64,000 nucleotides of DNA from Burkholderia aenigmatica (GTDB lineage Bacteria > Pseudomonadota > Gammaproteobacteria > Burkholderiales > Burkholderiaceae). The number at the start of each line of letters is the position of its first letter. The stretch's first letter is position 1. The DNA lies in contig NZ_CABVQC010000031.1 in the NCBI RefSeq assembly GCF_902499175.1, positions 1 through 64,000 of the forward strand. The letters run 5' to 3'. A program made the position numbers and the translations under genes. The notes below the pieces were generated by a model. It saw nothing but the letters and a program-made list of their open reading frames with translations. It was not told the origin of the DNA and did not search any database. Of the stretch, positions 16,254 to 24,145 are shown piece after piece.

Positions 16254-17555
16254 TTACTCGCTGCTCGTCCATTCGACGTTGGCGCCGACCGAACGCAGGT
16301 TCTCGACGAAGTGCGGGTGTGCGCGGCGGATCGGCAGCGCGTTCATGATTTCCGAGCGGCCTTCGATGCTTGCGGCCACCATCAGCAGCGCGATCGCGAC
16401 GCGGATGATGTACGGGCTCTCGACGCGCGCCGGCGTCAGTTGCAGGCCGCCGAACGTGATCAGACGATGCGGATCGGACAGCAGCACGTGCGCGCCGAAC
16501 TTCGACAGTTCGCCCGACCAGCCGAGCGCACCGTCGTAGACCTTGTTCCAGAACATCGCGCTGCCTTCCGCGCGCACGCCGAGCGCGATGAAGATCGGCA
16601 GCAGATCGACCGGCAGGTATGGCCACGGCGCGGCTTCGACCTTGGTGAGAATGTTCTGCGTGAACGGGCGGCGCACGCGCAGCGGGCCGTCGCGTTCCGC
16701 GCGCGACCAGCCGTCGCGGTGCGTGACGTTGACGCCGAACTTCGCGAACGTGCGGTCGATCAGCGGGAAGTGTTCGGGCGACGAGTTGCGCACCGTGATG
16801 TCGCCGCCCGTGATCGCGCCGAGCGCGAGGAACGTCGCGATCTCGTGGAAATCCTCGGCGAAGCGGAACTCACCGCCGCCGAGCTTGCGGCCGCCCGTCA
16901 CGCAGAGCCGCGACGTGCCGATGCCCTCGATCGCGACGCCGATCATCGCGAGGAACTGGCAGAACTCCTGCACATGCGGCTCGGACGCGGCGTTCATCAG
17001 TGTCGACGTGCCGTTCGCGGTCGTCGCGCACAGCGCGAAGTTCTCGGTGGTCGTCACCGACGCGTAGTCGAGCCAGTGGTCGTTGGCCGTCAGCGGGCCG
17101 TCGGTGCGGACGATCAGCGAATCGGGCGTGCGCTCGATGTGCGCGCCGAAGCGCTCGAACACCTCGACGTGCGGATCGATTTCGCGCACGCCGAGCGTGC
17201 AGCCCTTCACGTCGTTCTCAAGGCGGGCGACGCCGAAACGCGCGAGCAGCGGCGGGATCAGCATGATCGACGAGCGCATCGCTTCCGGCAGCCGATGGAC
17301 CGCCGGATCGAATTTCGTGTTGCGATGGTGGAGCTCGAGCAGGCCAGTCGTGAAGTCGACCGACACGTCGCTGCCGAGCGTGCGGAAGATGTCGAGGATC
17401 TTGCGTACGTCGGTGATATCCGGCACGCCGATGAGACGCAGCGGCTGATCGGTCAACAGGGTGGCGCACAGAATCGGCAGGACGGCGTTCTTGTTCGCGG
17501 ACGGCTTGATGTCCCCGCGCAGCGGAGTGCCGCCGTGGACGATGAGATTCGACAT
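16254..17555 (-). CDS. MurA paralogue (enolpyruvyl transferase family)
   Basis: A 433-residue enzyme of the EPSP-synthase fold. MurA transfers enolpyruvate from PEP to UDP-GlcNAc, the first committed step of peptidoglycan synthesis. Catalytic features are kept: Lys22-Asn23 in SANKNAVLP and the fosfomycin-reactive cysteine, Cys119 in KGCTLGVREID. The sequence is clearly diverged from housekeeping MurA (the family form is GCTIGARPVDLH). It lies beside transport and catabolic genes rather than in a cell-wall cluster. It may be a second MurA or an enzyme acting on another UDP-sugar or nucleoside. ATG 17555 is chosen by alignment to the family start (MSNLIVHGG); upstream residues do not fit. Confidence 0.82.
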   Translation of the reverse strand: MSNLIVHGGTPLRGDIKPSANKNAVLPILCATLLTDQPLRLIGVPDITDVRKILDIFRTLGSDVSVDFTTGLLELHHRNTKFDPAVHRLPEAMRSSIMLIPPLLARFGVARLENDVKGCTLGVREIDPHVEVFERFGAHIERTPDSLIVRTDGPLTANDHWLDYASVTTTENFALCATTANGTSTLMNAASEPHVQEFCQFLAMIGVAIEGIGTSRLCVTGGRKLGGGEFRFAEDFHEIATFLALGAITGGDITVRNSSPEHFPLIDRTFAKFGVNVTHRDGWSRAERDGPLRVRRPFTQNILTKVEAAPWPYLPVDLLPIFIALGVRAEGSAMFWNKVYDGALGWSGELSKFGAHVLLSDPHRLITFGGLQLTPARVESPYIIRVAIALLMVAASIEGRSEIMNALPIRRAHPHFVENLRSVGANVEWTSSE

Positions 17556-17766
17556 GATATGGGGGCGTATCGGTGACTGACGTAGGCCCATATGATGCCA
17601 TTGGTCGGCGGGCGGCGTGGAATGTTCAGAGGGGAAAAGGGGGAATCGGTGGGTGCAACTGACAGTGTTTGACGTCGCGCACGCGAGGCAGCGGGGCCGT
17701 TGCCTGCCACCGTCGATCAATGTGGGATGGCCGGCCGCGGGTCGGGCCGGCCATCCGGACGAGTTG

Positions 17767-19074
17767 TTACTGCGCCGCCCGCATCCGCACGGCGACGACC
17801 AGCGAGATCAGGCAGCCCACCGCGAGATAACCGGCGACGAGGTGCCACGAACCGCGGGCCACGCTGACGAGGCCTACCGCGATGAACGGCGTGAACCCGC
17901 CGCCGACCACGCTCGCGAACTGGTAGCCGACGCCCGCGCCGCTATAGCGGTATTCGGCGCCGAACAGCTCGGTGAAGAGCGGCTGCTGGACGCTCACGAC
18001 CATGTCGTGTGCGGCGTTCGCGAGCAGGATCGAGAAGATCACGATCCAGGCGATCGACCTCGCCTCCAGCGCGACGAAGAACGGCACCGCCGATGCGACG
18101 CCGATCAGCGCGCCGATCAGGTAGATGCGGCGCAGGCCGTAGCGGTCGGCCAGCCATGCGAAACACGGGATCGTCACGCAGCTCACCGCGCCCACCAGCA
18201 GGCCGATGTTCAGGAACAGGTCGCGCGACATGCCGAGGTTCGTCGTCGAATAGCTGAGCGCGAACGCGGTGACGATATACATCGTGAACAGTTCGGCGAG
18301 GCGCAGTGCAATGATCAGCAGGAATGCCTTCGGGTGGCGCGTGAGCGCTTCCAGCACCGGCAGGCGCAGCTTGCGGTTGCCGTGTTCGACCTTGTCGACG
18401 AACTCCTGCGATTCGTCCATGTTCTTGCGCACCCACAGCCCGATCAGCACGAGCACGATACTGAACACGAACGGCAGGCGCCAGCCCCACGACTTGAATG
18501 CGGCCTCGCCGAGCGTGTGGCTCAGGATCGACACGATGCCCGTGGCCAGCACGAGGCCGACGCCGTAGCCGACCTGCACGCCGCTGCTGTAGAACGCCTT
18601 CTTTTGCTTCGGCGCGCTCTCGACGGCCATCAGCGCCGCGCCGCCCCATTCGCCGCCGACCGCGAAACCCTGGATCGCGCGCATCAGCACCAGCAGCACG
18701 GGCGCCCACCAGCCGATCGTCGAAAACGCCGGCAGCAGGCCGATCGCGACCGTCGACAGCCCCATCAGCATCACGGTCAGCACCAGCATCCGCTTGCGGC
18801 CGAGCCGGTCGCCGTAGTGGCCGAACACGACGCCGCCGAGCGGCCGGAACAGGAAGCCGACGCCGAAGGTCGCGAATGCCGCGAGCGTGCCCATCGTCGG
18901 GCTGACTTTCGGGAAGAACTCGGAATTGAATACCAGCGCGGCGACGATCCCGTACAGCAGGAAGTCGTACCAGTCGACCACGGCGCCGACGAAGCTGCCG
19001 ATCGCGGCCTTGCGGGCCTGGCTGCGTATGCGGGCACTGACGGTGGCGTCGAGTGTGTCGATGGTTGGGGTCAT
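17767..19074 (-). CDS. MFS transporter, shikimate/organic-acid (ShiA, MHS) type
   Basis: A 435-residue inner-membrane proton symporter with 12 predicted helices. Family motifs include VVDWYDFLLYG in helix 1, the loop 2-3 motif GHYGDRLGRKRML, and AIQGFAVGGEWGGA in helix 4, all typical of the metabolite:H+ symporter group that contains ShiA and PcaT-like carriers. GGAGA lies at proper distance from ATG 19074. It is divergent from the hydroxyphenylpyruvate dioxygenase gene, and the shared intergenic region holds two PcaR-box-like operators. The substrate is probably an aromatic or hydroaromatic acid; the exact one cannot be read from sequence. Confidence 0.87.
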   Translation of the reverse strand: MTPTIDTLDATVSARIRSQARKAAIGSFVGAVVDWYDFLLYGIVAALVFNSEFFPKVSPTMGTLAAFATFGVGFLFRPLGGVVFGHYGDRLGRKRMLVLTVMLMGLSTVAIGLLPAFSTIGWWAPVLLVLMRAIQGFAVGGEWGGAALMAVESAPKQKKAFYSSGVQVGYGVGLVLATGIVSILSHTLGEAAFKSWGWRLPFVFSIVLVLIGLWVRKNMDESQEFVDKVEHGNRKLRLPVLEALTRHPKAFLLIIALRLAELFTMYIVTAFALSYSTTNLGMSRDLFLNIGLLVGAVSCVTIPCFAWLADRYGLRRIYLIGALIGVASAVPFFVALEARSIAWIVIFSILLANAAHDMVVSVQQPLFTELFGAEYRYSGAGVGYQFASVVGGGFTPFIAVGLVSVARGSWHLVAGYLAVGCLISLVVAVRMRAAQ

Positions 19075-19430
19075 GGCGGTGTCTCCTGGCACGGCGCATC
19101 GAGGAATCGTGGCGGTGCCGCGTCCGATGCTGCATTGAAGTCGGTGGGTGAACGGAGAATAGGGCGCGCGCCGCCCGGCGGCAATTGGCCAAACGGGCAA
19201 GGTGCGCGATTATCGTTCAAATCCGTGCGATTATCGAACGCTTTCCGGGTTTGCACTAGGCGGCGTGGCGATATCCCGTTTGGCCAGGGTGTGCCGGCGT
19301 GAACGATCTGGTTAAAATCGGCAGCATTGATAACTCGCCCGTTCGGGGCGGATGCGCGGCGGCCGCCCTGGCCGCGCATGCCGCACGCGACGGGCGCCAT
19401 CCCCATCGACGCATGCCCCCGGAGACTGGA
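19075..19430. other. Divergent control region of transporter and dioxygenase genes
   Basis: About 355 bases between the two divergent start codons. The only elements I can support are the two PcaR-box-like operators at 19204-19239; the right half, up to the dioxygenase start, shows no recognisable promoter hexamers. Confidence 0.4.
19204..19239. promoter_or_regulatory. Tandem PcaR-box-like operators
   Basis: GCGCGATTATCGTTC (19204-19218) and GTGCGATTATCGAAC (19225-19239) are near-identical 15-mers starting 21 bases apart, two helical turns. The second is the exact reverse complement of GTTCGATAATCGCAC, which I recall as the PcaR box of Pseudomonas putida. The same core occurs upstream of the iclR-type gene. 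They lie between the divergent transporter and dioxygenase genes. Confidence 0.7.
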
Positions 19431-20558
19431 ATGCCCGGCAATTCCCACCCCCTGTCCAGCGATACGCCGCCCGTTGCCGATCCGGCTGCCAATCCGCTCG
19501 GGATGGCCGGCCTCGAATTCGTCGAATTCGCGGCGCCCGTGCCGGAAGCGCTCGCGCAGCGCTTCGAGCAACTCGGGTTCAAGGCGATCGCGCGGCATGT
19601 CAGCAAGAACGTCACGCTCTATCGGCAAGGGCAGATGCATTTCCTGATCAACGCCGAGCCCGAATCGTTCGCCGCACGCTACGCGGAGGAATACGGGATG
19701 GGCGTCTGCGCGATCGGGTTGCGCGTGGCCAGCGCGCGGCGCGCGTTCGAGCGGGCAATCGAGCTCGGCGCGTGGGCGTTCGAAGGCGAGAAGGTCGGGG
19801 TCGGCGAGCTGAAGATTCCGGCGATCCAGGGCATCGGCGATTCGCACCTCTATTTCGTCGACCGCTGGCGCGGGCGCGACGGCCAGCGTGGCGGCGTCGG
19901 CGATATCTCGATCTTCGACATCGATTTCCGGCCGATCGACATCGCGACCGCGCATACCGATCTCGACTGCGTGGGCGTCGGGCTGCAGCAGGTCGATCAT
20001 TTCACGCAGACAGTCGGCGCGGGGCGCATGCAGGAGTGGCTGGATTTCTACCACGACCTGCTGCATTTTCGCGAGATCCACGAAATCGACGCGCACTGGC
20101 ATGTGTCGGAGGAATCGCGTGTGATGGTGTCGCCGTGCGGCGCGGTGCGGATTCCGGTCTACGAGGAAGGTACGCGGCGCACCGAGCTGATGCACGCGTA
20201 TCTTCCCGACCATCCGGGCGAGGGCGTGCAGCATGTCGCGCTGGCCACCGACGACATCCTGTCGTGCGTCGATGCGCTGCGTGCGAACGGCGTCGAATTC
20301 ATCGAGCCGCCGGCCCGCTATTACGACGACGTCGACGCGCGGCTACCGGGGCACGGCGTCGATCTCGACGCGCTGCGCCGCCGGGCGGTGCTGGTCGACG
20401 GCGAGATCGGCAGCGACGGCGTGCCGCGCCTGTTCTTCCAGACCTTCGTCAAGCGGCGGCCCGGCGAAATCTTCTTCGAAGTCGTGCAGCGCAAGGGGCA
20501 CCACGGGTTCGGGGAAGGGAATCTCGCGGCGCTCGCCCGCGCGCGCGACGCCGGCTGA
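19431..20558 (+). CDS. hpd: 4-hydroxyphenylpyruvate dioxygenase
   Basis: A 375-residue non-haem Fe(II) enzyme converting 4-hydroxyphenylpyruvate to homogentisate in tyrosine breakdown. It has two vicinal-oxygen-chelate domains. The iron ligands are in their family contexts: His190 (QQVDHFTQ), His268 (EGVQHVAL) and Glu350 (GEIFFEVVQRKG). The C-terminal helix motif GFGEGNLAALARA is also conserved. ATG 19431 has GGAG upstream and gives a length slightly above the Pseudomonas enzyme. No other homogentisate-pathway gene is nearby, so it may be a second copy or act on a related oxo-acid. It is divergent from the MFS gene and probably under the IclR-type regulator. Confidence 0.86.
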   Translation: MPGNSHPLSSDTPPVADPAANPLGMAGLEFVEFAAPVPEALAQRFEQLGFKAIARHVSKNVTLYRQGQMHFLINAEPESFAARYAEEYGMGVCAIGLRVASARRAFERAIELGAWAFEGEKVGVGELKIPAIQGIGDSHLYFVDRWRGRDGQRGGVGDISIFDIDFRPIDIATAHTDLDCVGVGLQQVDHFTQTVGAGRMQEWLDFYHDLLHFREIHEIDAHWHVSEESRVMVSPCGAVRIPVYEEGTRRTELMHAYLPDHPGEGVQHVALATDDILSCVDALRANGVEFIEPPARYYDDVDARLPGHGVDLDALRRRAVLVDGEIGSDGVPRLFFQTFVKRRPGEIFFEVVQRKGHHGFGEGNLAALARARDAG

Positions 20559-20604
20559 GCGGCCGCGGCGCCCGCATCGGGCGTCACACGCGATACCTGA
20601 TGCT

Positions 20605-21840
20605 TCACGCGCCGACGGCCGGCACGCGGTTCGGCGCGGGGTCGTTCGGCTCGCGCAGCACGCACGCGGTGCCGCCCGGCGTATACATCGACACGACACA
20701 GCGGTTGCACGACGTGCAGCCCGACTGCGCGAGCCGGCCGTCACGCAGCCCGTTGACGAAACCCGGCTCGAATACGAGCGCGCGTGCAAGCGCGACCGCG
20801 TCGAACCCTTCGCGCATCGCCAGCTCGACGTTCCCGCGCGAACGTACGCCGCCGAGATAGGCGAGCGGCATCCTGACGGCCGCGCGCACTTTCCGCGAGT
20901 GCTCGAGGAAATACATCTCGCGAAACGCGCCCATCTTCGGCTCGGTGAGCTTCTGCAGCGCCATCGCGGCGCGCACGATCGCGTTGTCGGCATTCGCGCG
21001 CGCGTCGCCGGGTAGCGGGCTGCCGAACAGCTGCCACACCGATTCGACGTTCATTCCGCCGCTGAGCACGAGCAGGTGCGCGCCTTCGGCTTCGAGCCGC
21101 CGCGCGATTTCGCATGCGTCGTCGGCCGTGCCGCCGCCGCGCACGCCTTCGGTCACGCCGATCTTGCAGACGACGGCGAGGTCGCGGCCCACCGCATCGA
21201 GCACGCGGCGCAGCACCTCGACCGGGAATGCGGCGCGCCTTGCCGCGTCGCCGCCGTACGCATCGCGGCGGCGGTTGTACAGCGGCGACAGGAACTGGCT
21301 GAGCAGATAGCCGTGCCCCATGTGGATCTCGACCGCATCGAAGCCGGCGTCGCGCGCATGGCGTGCGGCCTGCGCGAATTCGTCGGCAACGGCCGACATC
21401 TGGTCGCGCGTCATCGCCCGCTTCAGAAAGCGGCCGCTCATCACGCCGACCTTGTTGAAGCCGCCCGATGCGCTCAACGGCCGTGCGGTCGACAGCGACG
21501 GCAGGAACGTGAAGCAGCCGCCGTGCGTGATCTGCGCGGAGGCGGCGGCACCGTGGCGATGGACGGCGTCGGTCAGCGCGCGGAACTGGCGGACCGTCGG
21601 CACGTCGAGCCGCGCCTGGTCGACGAACGTGCGGCCGTCGTCGCTGATCGCGCAGTACGCGACGGTCGTCAGCGCGGCGCCACCTTCGGCGATGCGTTCG
21701 TGAAAGCGGACGAGCGCGCGCGACGGCACGCCGTTCGGCGTCATGCCCTCGTTGGTGGCGGACTTGATCAGGCGGTTGCGCAACGTCAGCGGGCCGATCT
21801 GCAGCGGGCTGAACGCGGTCGTGAGGTCGGCGGATTCCAT
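20605..21840 (-). CDS. Old-yellow-enzyme family NADH:flavin oxidoreductase
   Basis: A 411-residue FMN-dependent TIM-barrel oxidoreductase. FPLQIG-like start (FSPLQIGPLTLRNRLIKSAT), active-site histidine in the ITHGG and EIHMGHGYLLSQFLSP motifs, and the phosphate-binding region LAYLGGVRS are visible. Near the C-terminus a cysteine cluster (SGCTSCNRCV) resembles the Fe-S cysteines of 2,4-dienoyl-CoA reductase relatives. The extra FAD/NAD domain of those large enzymes is absent. ATG 21840 is used; an ATG 36 bases upstream is also possible. The substrate is unknown. It converges with the dioxygenase gene. Confidence 0.85.
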   Translation of the reverse strand: MESADLTTAFSPLQIGPLTLRNRLIKSATNEGMTPNGVPSRALVRFHERIAEGGAALTTVAYCAISDDGRTFVDQARLDVPTVRQFRALTDAVHRHGAAASAQITHGGCFTFLPSLSTARPLSASGGFNKVGVMSGRFLKRAMTRDQMSAVADEFAQAARHARDAGFDAVEIHMGHGYLLSQFLSPLYNRRRDAYGGDAARRAAFPVEVLRRVLDAVGRDLAVVCKIGVTEGVRGGGTADDACEIARRLEAEGAHLLVLSGGMNVESVWQLFGSPLPGDARANADNAIVRAAMALQKLTEPKMGAFREMYFLEHSRKVRAAVRMPLAYLGGVRSRGNVELAMREGFDAVALARALVFEPGFVNGLRDGRLAQSGCTSCNRCVVSMYTPGGTACVLREPNDPAPNRVPAVGA

Positions 21841-22221
21841 GAGGGGGCGGGTGTCGGGAATGGGCACGGCGACCATTGTGCGGCGGCGGCGCAGGCGCGC
21901 ATCGTCCGGGTGGACGAGCCGGGTGGCGGTGATGGCAAGCCGGTGTGCCGTCGGGCGCGCCAGCCAGGCCGGCCTCGCGCCCCGGGAGCTTCGTTCGTCA
22001 TCCGACGGGATGCGCTGCCGGCTGCTTCCATTCCAGCATCGCGGCGGATGCGTCAGTTCAGTCGGATGAGCCGTCGAGTCCGTGCATTGAATCGCCATAT
22101 CCGGTTCTCAAGCCCGGCGGATGCGCCAGCGCGACCTGAAACGGACCTGACCTCGATCGATGCATCGAAAGCCACCAGACGCTCAAGCCTGCCCCAAACC
22201 CAACAGCCACCCGCCAAGCCA
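21841..22221. other. Intergenic region upstream of the flavin oxidoreductase gene
   Basis: About 380 bases between the oxidoreductase start and the hipA stop. Only shadow frames are present. It should contain the oxidoreductase promoter, but I see no clear hexamers, operators or terminators. Confidence 0.35.
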
Positions 22222-23562
22222 TTACGCGGGTTCGCCAGCCCCGAGCTTGCGAACCTGCCGGCGCATGCCATCGAAGATCGCGTCTGCCACGTCCGCCGGA
22301 AAATCCGCCGGGATCTGCGCGGCGGCTTCGGCGATCGCGGGTTCCGTGCGTGCGGCGACGGCCGCCATCGCGGCGCGCACGTCGTCTTCGGTCAGGCCGA
22401 CGCGCCGGCCCTGCGCGATCCAGTGACGCGGCTGGATCTCGCCGATCACGTAGTGCCGGTTCTTCCCGCACACGGCCATCGCGAGCCGTGCGCGGCGCGG
22501 CGGAAGCTGGTTGCGGCGCGTGCCGAGGATCGGATGCGCGGACAGCACGTCGTACAGCGGCGTGCTGCGGTACGTGTTGCCGGGCAGGTGCGCGATGCTG
22601 AAGTTCTTCGCGTGCCCGTCGATCGCCGCCAGCACCCAGAACACGAGCTGCGCGATGAAGAAATTCATCCGGTCGTGCGCGGCGTCGGCCGAATTCGCGA
22701 GGATGCCCATGATCGTCTCGATGCCGGGGCCGCCGTCGGATTCGTACTTCGCGCCCGACGGCGTGCCGGTCGCCTGGCACATGTCCTCCTGCGGCAACCG
22801 CAGGATCCACGTGCGGTCGCGCGAGGCGCGCCGGTCGAAGCGCTCGACGATCAGCGCCTTCTGGTCGTCGAACCGGCCGATCTCGCACCGCGCGACCGGC
22901 AACCCGTACGCGGCGACGAGCCTGGAGCACAGCCATTCGTTTTCGACGGACGTTCGCATGTCGGCCTGCATGTTCCCGACACGCCCGAGCGGCAGCTTGA
23001 AGATGTGCGTCGTCGGCGTGCTGCCCGATGGCCGCAGCCAGCGGTTCCCCTGGCGCAGCAACGCGGTCTTTTCCTGCGCGCCGGCAATCGACAGGCGCAG
23101 GTCGCCTTCCGGCTCCGGGCGGCCGGGCAGCGGCGCGGCGGTCGCGTGGCGCAGCACGTCGGCGACAGCCGCGTCGTCGAGCGTCACGCCGTCGATCGCC
23201 TCTAGATCGACGGGCGTTTCGCCGGGCGGCAGCATCTGGATCGCGCCGACGCAATCGCGGCCGATCGACGCGAGCAGTTCGAACGGCGCCGTCGATCGTA
23301 GCCGGTAACGCTGCGCGATGCGACGGCGGATCGGCTCGCTGTCCGGCAGCAGGTTGTCGAAGTAATCGGCGACGATCGCGCCCTGGTGCGGCTGGTTGCC
23401 GGGCGTGAAGGGCAGCGACAGCGACAGCGGCCGCCCCTGCGGATCGTCGAGCCAGGCCGGCAGGTAGACGAGACGCTCGACGCCGCGCCGGACTTCCCAG
23501 TAGCCGACCGGAATGCCGTTCATCCACAGGTCGAGCCGGTCGTGACGGGTGCGCGTGGCCAT
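22222..23562 (-). CDS. hipA: HipA-family serine/threonine kinase toxin
   Basis: A 446-residue toxin kinase of the type II HipBA system. E. coli HipA phosphorylates glutamyl-tRNA synthetase and causes growth arrest and persistence. The N-terminal HipA-N region (WMNGIPVGYWEVRRGVERLV) and the kinase core are intact. Visible motifs are the SIAGAQEKTALL loop (P-loop and auto-phosphorylation segment), the catalytic Asp/Asn motif DGHAKNFS (about residue 315) and metal-binding YDVLS. GGAGG lies upstream of ATG 23562. The start lies 2 bases after the antitoxin stop, so the two are an operon. The large dyad upstream of hipB is the likely autoregulatory site. Confidence 0.9.
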   Translation of the reverse strand: MATRTRHDRLDLWMNGIPVGYWEVRRGVERLVYLPAWLDDPQGRPLSLSLPFTPGNQPHQGAIVADYFDNLLPDSEPIRRRIAQRYRLRSTAPFELLASIGRDCVGAIQMLPPGETPVDLEAIDGVTLDDAAVADVLRHATAAPLPGRPEPEGDLRLSIAGAQEKTALLRQGNRWLRPSGSTPTTHIFKLPLGRVGNMQADMRTSVENEWLCSRLVAAYGLPVARCEIGRFDDQKALIVERFDRRASRDRTWILRLPQEDMCQATGTPSGAKYESDGGPGIETIMGILANSADAAHDRMNFFIAQLVFWVLAAIDGHAKNFSIAHLPGNTYRSTPLYDVLSAHPILGTRRNQLPPRRARLAMAVCGKNRHYVIGEIQPRHWIAQGRRVGLTEDDVRAAMAAVAARTEPAIAEAAAQIPADFPADVADAIFDGMRRQVRKLGAGEPA

Positions 23563-23564
23563 CG

Positions 23565-23993
23565 TCACCAGTCCTCCCGCTTCGATACCCGTGGCTTGGC
23601 CGGTGTTGCCGTCGCGGGCCGCTTGCGTGCGACGCCGGTTGTGGGGTTGGCGGGACTTTTGGCGGGCGTGGTGCCGCGCGCCGCATCCGGCTTGCGTTTG
23701 CTCGCCGCCGGTTTGCGAACCGCCGGCGCGGCATCGGGCGCGGGAACAGGGCCGGCCGATTCCGCCGGGACATCCTGCTTGCCTTGCGCGAGCGTCATGT
23801 GAACACCGAGCGTGTTCAGCACTTTGAAGAGCCGCTCGATGCTGACCGCCGACGGGTTGGCTTCGAGCTGCGCGTAGGATTGCTGCGTGACGCCCAGGCG
23901 GGCGGCCAATTGCGCCTGCGTGAGGCCCGCGGCTTTCCGGAAGCCGACGAGTATCGGACGCAGCTGGGTCAGGGTCTGGACAGGAAAGGCCAT
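23565..23993 (-). CDS. hipB: HipB-like antitoxin, XRE-family DNA-binding protein
   Basis: A 142-residue antitoxin and repressor. An XRE helix-turn-helix occupies residues 10-70 (GLTQAQLAARLGVTQQSYAQ, then SIERLFKVLNTLGVHM). It is followed by an unusually long, Ala/Pro/Lys-rich tail of about 70 residues, whereas E. coli HipB is about 88 residues. The tail is probably disordered and may be a protease-degradation or toxin-contact segment. ATG 23993 with GGAGC upstream is preferred over the in-frame start at 24062. The long version would begin inside the dyad operator. It lies immediately upstream of hipA. Confidence 0.87.
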   Translation of the reverse strand: MAFPVQTLTQLRPILVGFRKAAGLTQAQLAARLGVTQQSYAQLEANPSAVSIERLFKVLNTLGVHMTLAQGKQDVPAESAGPVPAPDAAPAVRKPAASKRKPDAARGTTPAKSPANPTTGVARKRPATATPAKPRVSKREDW

Positions 23994-24011
23994 CGGGCGC
24001 TCCGCGGGATG

Positions 24012-24108
24012 ACAGGCGATCGTTTGTAATCGGGAAATACAGTCTATGGCATGTATCGTCAAAATACAAACCCAAAGCTGTATTTAACAAAAACAAACGA
24101 TAGCCTGT
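24012..24108. promoter_or_regulatory. Nested dyad, presumed hipBA operator/promoter
   Basis: Three inverted repeats share one centre near 24060. The outer arms are ACAGGCGATCGTTTGT (24012-24027) and ACAAACGATAGCCTGT (24093-24108), 15 of 16 paired. The middle arms are AAATACAG (24035-24042) and CTGTATTT (24078-24085). The inner arms are GTAT (24053-24056) and ATAC (24064-24067). The segment is strikingly AT-rich compared with its flanks and lies directly upstream of hipB. It probably binds HipB dimers; a cruciform or long RNA hairpin is also possible. Confidence 0.65.
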
Positions 24109-24145
24109 TAAACGGAAAACCGGCCGGCCATCCCGCGTCAATGCC

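Noticed and set aside
17617-19302. A 561-codon plus-strand frame opposite the MFS transporter
   Set aside because: Low-complexity Arg/Gln/His/Glu composition typical of antisense to hydrophobic codons; no ribosome-binding site.
19431-20558. Dioxygenase as the C-terminal half of a dehydroshikimate dehydratase fusion (QuiC type)
   Set aside because: There is no upstream dehydratase domain, the gene has its own start, and all three HPPD iron ligands are in place.
21076-23205. A 709-codon plus-strand frame opposite the oxidoreductase and hipA genes
   Set aside because: Antisense shadow covering two genes and their intergenic gap.
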